From the NCBI GenBank assembly GCA_963744275.1, contig CAVUSX010000007.1, positions 124,001 through 188,000 of the forward strand: a DNA stretch of 64,000 nucleotides, in the 5' to 3' direction. The notes beneath the pieces are model-generated. The model saw nothing but the letters and a program-made list of their open reading frames with translations. It was not told the origin of the DNA and searched no databases. Both the position numbers and the translations under genes were made by a program. The stretch's first letter is position 1, and each line of letters opens with the position of its first letter. Source of the stretch: VAZQ01 sp963744275 (GTDB lineage: Bacteria > Pseudomonadota > Alphaproteobacteria > Rhizobiales > Xanthobacteraceae). Positions 62,012 through 64,000 of the stretch are shown one piece after another.

Positions 62012-64000
62012 CTAATGCCCCATCCCGGGCATGACCTTGCCGTTGTAGATTTCCGGGTTGGCTGCCCCTTCCACATTCAAGATGCCGACCAGCCCGCGTT
62101 CCATGCGCGCGAGCGCATGGTCGACCAGGGTGTAGTTTCCCGGCACCTGCAGCTTGATCTCGGTGATCACCGCGCCGCCGGGCGGCACCGTGACGGTCTG
62201 GATGCCTTCGAGCGGAGCGCCCTTCAATCCGCCGAGCGCGTAGACCTTGTCGAAGATCGTGCCGATGACGTGGAACGAGGACGTGAAGCTCGGCCCGCCC
62301 ACCCCGAAGAAGATGCGCACGGTCTCGCCGACCTTGGCGCGCAGCGGATGCAGCTTGGACAGGGCGCCGACGGAGCCGTTGAACACGAAGTAATCGGGAC
62401 GCTCGTCGAGCAGCTTCTCGACGCTGAACTCCTGGCTGCCGTGCTGCCCGTAGGCGGCATCGGTGTAGATCTCGCCTTGCATCACGTAGAACTCGCGATC
62501 GACCGGCGGCAGGCCCGCCTCCGGCTCGACCAGGATGAGGCCGTACATGCCGTTGGCGATGTGCTCGGCGACCATCGGGGTGGCGCAGTGATAGACGTAG
62601 AGGCCGGGAACCAGCGCCTTCCAGGTCATCGACTTCTCTTCGCCCGGGTTGACCTGCAGCGCCGCGGCACCGCCCTCCGGCCCGGTGGTGGCGTGGAAAT
62701 CCACCGAGTGGATCATGGTGCTGTCGGCGGAATTCTTCAGATGGATGTCGATCGTGTCGCCGACCCGGACGCGCAGGAAGGGTCCCGGCACTTTGCCGTT
62801 GAACGTCCAGTAGCCGAAGGTCGTTCCCTCCGCGAGGCGCCCTTCGACCTCGACGCTGAGAAGGTCGATGCGCACCGTCTTGGGGTCGCGCTTGCCGATC
62901 GGCGGCGGCAGGTCGCTCGGCTCGCGCGAGATGTCGGCCTCGACCAGCGTCTGCGCCGGCAGCTTCGGGGTGACGAGAAACTGTCCCTGCATGCCGGCGA
63001 GCTGGTGCCCGGGCACGCTGCAGAAATAAATGAAATCGCCTGATTTCGCCGCACGGAAAGCGATCGTGGTGCTGGCGCCCCTGCCGGTGACGCGCGGCGA
63101 TCGCGCATCCTGGCTCGGGAATACGATGTCGTGCTCGGCACCCTCGCCGTTGATGACCGTGAGCTGGACCACCTGCCCTTCGGCCGCGATCAGGACCGGA
63201 TTGACCTTACCGTCGATCTCGCCGCCCACCCCGATATAGACCATGCGTCCTTCCGCGATGCCGGAGCGCAAGGTGTATTTGGCGTCCGGAACAAAGCCGA
63301 TGTCGGCACCGGTCGGGCTCGGGGGCGGCGCGGCGGGGGATGCCGCCGATGTTGCGGCCGCGGCCGCGGCCTGCCGGGACGCATTCCCGGAAGCGGCCAG
63401 GAACGCGATGACGTCGGTACGATCCTGCCCGGTCTTCAAGCCGGGGAACGGCATCTTGTTGCCCGGAACCACCTTCTCGGGATCGGCCAGATAGGCGTCG
63501 AGGGTTGCGACATCCCAAACGAGGCCCGCCTGTTTCATGGCCGGCGAGTAGCTGTAGCTCGACTCGGAGCCGGCCTTGCGGCCGACTATTCCGCTCAGCG
63601 AGGGCCCCAGCAGGTTCTTGCCCGGCTCGATCGAGTGGCAAGCCTGGCACTTACGGAACACCTGCCGGCCCGCAGCGTCATCTCCTCCCGCCTCGGCGGC
63701 GACCGGCGTCGCGGCCGGGGTGGAAACAGGAGAAGAAGCAGCAGCAGCCGCAGGGGCCGGAACCGGAAGCGGAACAGGAGCGGCCTGTCCGCTCGTGCGC
63801 GGCGCCGGCGCCCGCTGCGCCAACATGGCGTGGGCATGCTCCATCACGGCATCATGATCTTCGGGCGCACCGGTTGCAGCCTGTGACGCAGGTTGCGCCG
63901 GCGGCAGCGCCTGAGCGGCCGCCGCGACCGCGGCGGCGTTTGATCGATGGCTGTCGAGCGAAGCCAGGAAGGCCCCGCCCAGTATCAGAAAAATCGCGAT
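62012..64000 (-). CDS. nirK: Copper nitrite reductase NirK with N-terminal heme and cupredoxin domains, 5' end outside window
   Basis: Reduces nitrite to nitric oxide in the periplasm. The frame is open to the window end; 662 residues are seen. From the N-terminus: a hydrophobic helix (FLILGGAFLAS), an Ala/Pro-rich linker, a cytochrome c domain with CQACHS and an axial Met in GNKMPFPG, a second linker, a blue-copper domain (EHDIVF, then YFCSVPGHQLAGMQGQF with Cys, His and Met ligands), and the two-domain NirK core. Core ligands are intact: IHSVDFHA (type 1 His, Asp, type 2 His), YHCATPMVAEHIANGM (type 2 His, type 1 Cys, His, Met), SFHVIGTIF and VDHALARM. This four-domain, membrane-tethered architecture matches the class described in Bradyrhizobium. 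Confidence 0.93.
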   Translation of the reverse strand: MAIFLILGGAFLASLDSHRSNAAAVAAAAQALPPAQPASQAATGAPEDHDAVMEHAHAMLAQRAPAPRTSGQAAPVPLPVPAPAAAAASSPVSTPAATPVAAEAGGDDAAGRQVFRKCQACHSIEPGKNLLGPSLSGIVGRKAGSESSYSYSPAMKQAGLVWDVATLDAYLADPEKVVPGNKMPFPGLKTGQDRTDVIAFLAASGNASRQAAAAAATSAASPAAPPPSPTGADIGFVPDAKYTLRSGIAEGRMVYIGVGGEIDGKVNPVLIAAEGQVVQLTVINGEGAEHDIVFPSQDARSPRVTGRGASTTIAFRAAKSGDFIYFCSVPGHQLAGMQGQFLVTPKLPAQTLVEADISREPSDLPPPIGKRDPKTVRIDLLSVEVEGRLAEGTTFGYWTFNGKVPGPFLRVRVGDTIDIHLKNSADSTMIHSVDFHATTGPEGGAAALQVNPGEEKSMTWKALVPGLYVYHCATPMVAEHIANGMYGLILVEPEAGLPPVDREFYVMQGEIYTDAAYGQHGSQEFSVEKLLDERPDYFVFNGSVGALSKLHPLRAKVGETVRIFFGVGGPSFTSSFHVIGTIFDKVYALGGLKGAPLEGIQTVTVPPGGAVITEIKLQVPGNYTLVDHALARMERGLVGILNVEGAANPEIYNGKVMPGMGH

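Overview
The window is GC-rich (about two thirds G+C by eye) chromosomal DNA from an alphaproteobacterium, most likely Hyphomicrobiales (Rhizobiales) near Bradyrhizobiaceae/Xanthobacteraceae. The lineage evidence is a GcrA cell-cycle regulator, an NDUFS4-like complex I accessory subunit, a DUF2336 protein, a two-domain cold-shock protein, several small proteins familiar from Bradyrhizobium-like genomes, class I PHA synthase, and a heme-cupredoxin-copper nitrite reductase of a class known from Bradyrhizobium. There is no rRNA, CRISPR array, prophage or intact insertion sequence.

Layout. 1-2.9 kb: 5' two thirds of an alpha-2-macroglobulin-like protease inhibitor (minus). 3.4-4.3 kb: tRNA-Arg(TCT) followed by a small lower-GC segment with one membrane protein, bounded by a diverged copy of the tRNA 3' end. 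4.4-6.4 kb: VOC protein and cardiolipin synthase. 6.4-11 kb: gene-poor DNA with very small proteins and a Crp/Fnr regulator. 11-14.4 kb: M15-like peptidase, palindromic repeats, gcrA. 14.4-21.3 kb: flavin monooxygenase divergent from a sugar-acid-type dehydratase, a GH15 enzyme and a polytopic membrane protein. 21.3-27.6 kb: seven genes resembling pterin/riboflavin-precursor enzymes plus a glycosyltransferase, a methyltransferase and a dehydrogenase, for which I know no characterised pathway; next to them is an OpgH-like glucosyltransferase fused to an FkbM methyltransferase (27.7-30.2 kb). 30.2-37.5 kb: small housekeeping genes (complex I subunit, DUF192, cold shock, sirtuin, glyoxalase) and tRNA-Pro and tRNA-Glu. 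37.5-40.4 kb: EF-P with its lysylation enzymes EpmA and EpmB. 40.4-48.3 kb: two cell-wall hydrolases, a ThDP enzyme paired with a THI5/NMT1-like binding protein, a patatin lipoprotein and a Cys-rich protein. 48.4-51.3 kb: a Pht5-like protein and recJ. 51.3-55.4 kb: accessory DNA (small proteins, an aberrant tRNA-Asn, a slipin, a collapsed toxin-antitoxin pair) between recJ and glpX. 55.4-59.6 kb: glpX, hom, an aminotransferase and a lipoprotein. 59.9-61.9 kb: phaC. 62.0-64 kb: nirK, open at the window edge.

Six reading frames (a small protein at 9.2 kb, the membrane protein at 20 kb, epmA, a DUF1778 antitoxin, hom, phaC) are each restored by removing exactly one base. All six are +1 insertions and several hit genes expected to be essential or important, so I suspect insertion-type sequencing error more than gene decay, except in the toxin-antitoxin remnant where a real deletion is also visible. 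The main candidate for an undescribed system is the 21.3-27.6 kb cluster: a GTP cyclohydrolase II with a worn N-terminal domain, a creatininase-family hydrolase, a stand-alone RibD reductase domain, a PTPS homologue without its catalytic residues, a methyltransferase, a GT4 glycosyltransferase and an MDR dehydrogenase. Together they could make a methylated, glycosylated pyrimidine, pterin or lumazine compound.
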